A stretch of DNA of 64,000 nucleotides from Guyanagaster necrorhizus (Eukaryota > Basidiomycota > Agaricomycetes > Agaricales > Physalacriaceae), in NCBI RefSeq assembly GCF_019112545.1, contig NW_025064884.1, forward strand, positions 825,454-889,453. The letters are read 5' to 3'. A program made the position numbers and the translations under genes. This document shows, piece after piece, positions 63,512 through 64,000 of this stretch (the stretch's first letter is position 1; each line of letters opens with the position of its first letter). Below the pieces are notes generated by a model, which searched no databases, had not been told where the DNA came from, and saw only the letters and a program-made list of their open reading frames with translations.

Positions 63512-64000
63512 ATGAGGCAAGGGCGATGGTACCACAAATTGTGGTTGAGGATAAAGCAATTTGGCCACTACAAACACCTACCAGACGACGATACATCGCT
63601 CATCGATAGGCTCTCTGATGCCACATTACTTCGGATTTTCGTGTTTACCCAGTCCGCGTTCGCGTCACCGCCACCAGAAAGAGCCATATCTCACGTCAAC
63701 CGTCGCTGGAGGGCGATCGTACTGGGACACGCCGCATTGTGGCGTCAGGTAGATGCCAAAGTCCTAGGCAGCTCCCTACAGCAAGATATCATAGAGACGT
63801 ACTTATCCCGCGCGCGGACGTTAACAACCGATTTGAGGGTCATTCTCTCGGAGGATGAGTGGACACGTACCCTGGAAATTATCACTACGCATTCGACTCG
63901 ATGGCGTTTGATATCCATTCGAGCCGACTTCAACTCTTCTCCTCACCTCCTCAGTCAACACATATCCCAATTCCACCTCCCACATCTAGAGCACCTCTCT
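63512..64000 (+). CDS. F-box protein, N-terminal part, cut by window end
   Basis: Frame open to the window edge. The first in-frame ATG with this phase is 63512 (MRQGRWYHKLWLRIKQFGHY), but an upstream exon is possible. The F-box is DRLSDATLLRIFVFTQSAF followed by ISHVNRRWRAIVLGHAALW, typical of agaricomycete F-box families. After it come DIIETYLSRARTLTTDLRVI, TRWRLISIRADF and FHLPHLEHLS, the start of a leucine-rich part. It would recruit substrates to an SCF ubiquitin ligase. At least 163 residues are visible; the rest lies beyond the window. Confidence 0.7.
   Translation, partial: MRQGRWYHKLWLRIKQFGHYKHLPDDDTSLIDRLSDATLLRIFVFTQSAFASPPPERAISHVNRRWRAIVLGHAALWRQVDAKVLGSSLQQDIIETYLSRARTLTTDLRVILSEDEWTRTLEIITTHSTRWRLISIRADFNSSPHLLSQHISQFHLPHLEHLS

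Overview
This is nuclear DNA from a filamentous basidiomycete, most likely a wood- or litter-decaying agaricomycete. Genes lie a few hundred bases apart on both strands and are cut by many 45-80 bp introns with GT...AG ends. The gene set includes a class II manganese peroxidase, a GMC oxidoreductase, a cytochrome P450, a DSC ubiquitin-ligase subunit, Spa2 and RACK1. Nothing prokaryotic, viral or organellar was seen. Many gene ends given here come from joining exons by hand, so internal splice sites are proposals unless stated.

0-11 kb: an SNG1-like (DUF3533) membrane protein, a secreted Vps62-domain protein, the DSC3 ubiquitin-ligase subunit meeting a GMC oxidoreductase tail to tail, and a P450. 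11-17.5 kb: an ergothioneine-type EgtB protein that lacks the methyltransferase half normal in fungi, a small cysteine-containing protein, about 1.5 kb without genes, and a secreted GH39-like glycosidase. 17.7-27 kb: the PP2A activator PTPA and the ribosome-biogenesis protein Rrp14/SURF6 share an 82 bp divergent promoter; then a small unknown protein and the peroxisomal ATPase PEX1. 27-35 kb: a frameshifted kinase-like pseudogene, an aromatic-amino-acid decarboxylase and the polarity scaffold Spa2.

35-45 kb: an F-box protein, a stand-alone indole-3-glycerol-phosphate synthase (normally the middle of a trifunctional fungal enzyme), the relic of an intradiol dioxygenase, the DNA primase catalytic subunit, a short-type manganese peroxidase and an unknown proline-rich protein. 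45.3-47.4 kb is repeat-rich, with a long inverted repeat followed by a tandem repeat of about 147 bp. 47.4-64 kb: an AP-4 epsilon-like adaptin divergent from BUB2, a bZIP factor, a nucleoside hydrolase, RACK1 carrying a U24 box C/D snoRNA in its third intron, an unknown protein, GOT1, an FHS-type MFS transporter and the start of another F-box protein.

Most genes are unlinked housekeeping or saprotroph functions rather than one pathway. The most unusual items are the two multidomain enzymes present as single modules (IGPS and EgtB), the degenerate genes, the repeat block and the intron-hosted snoRNA.
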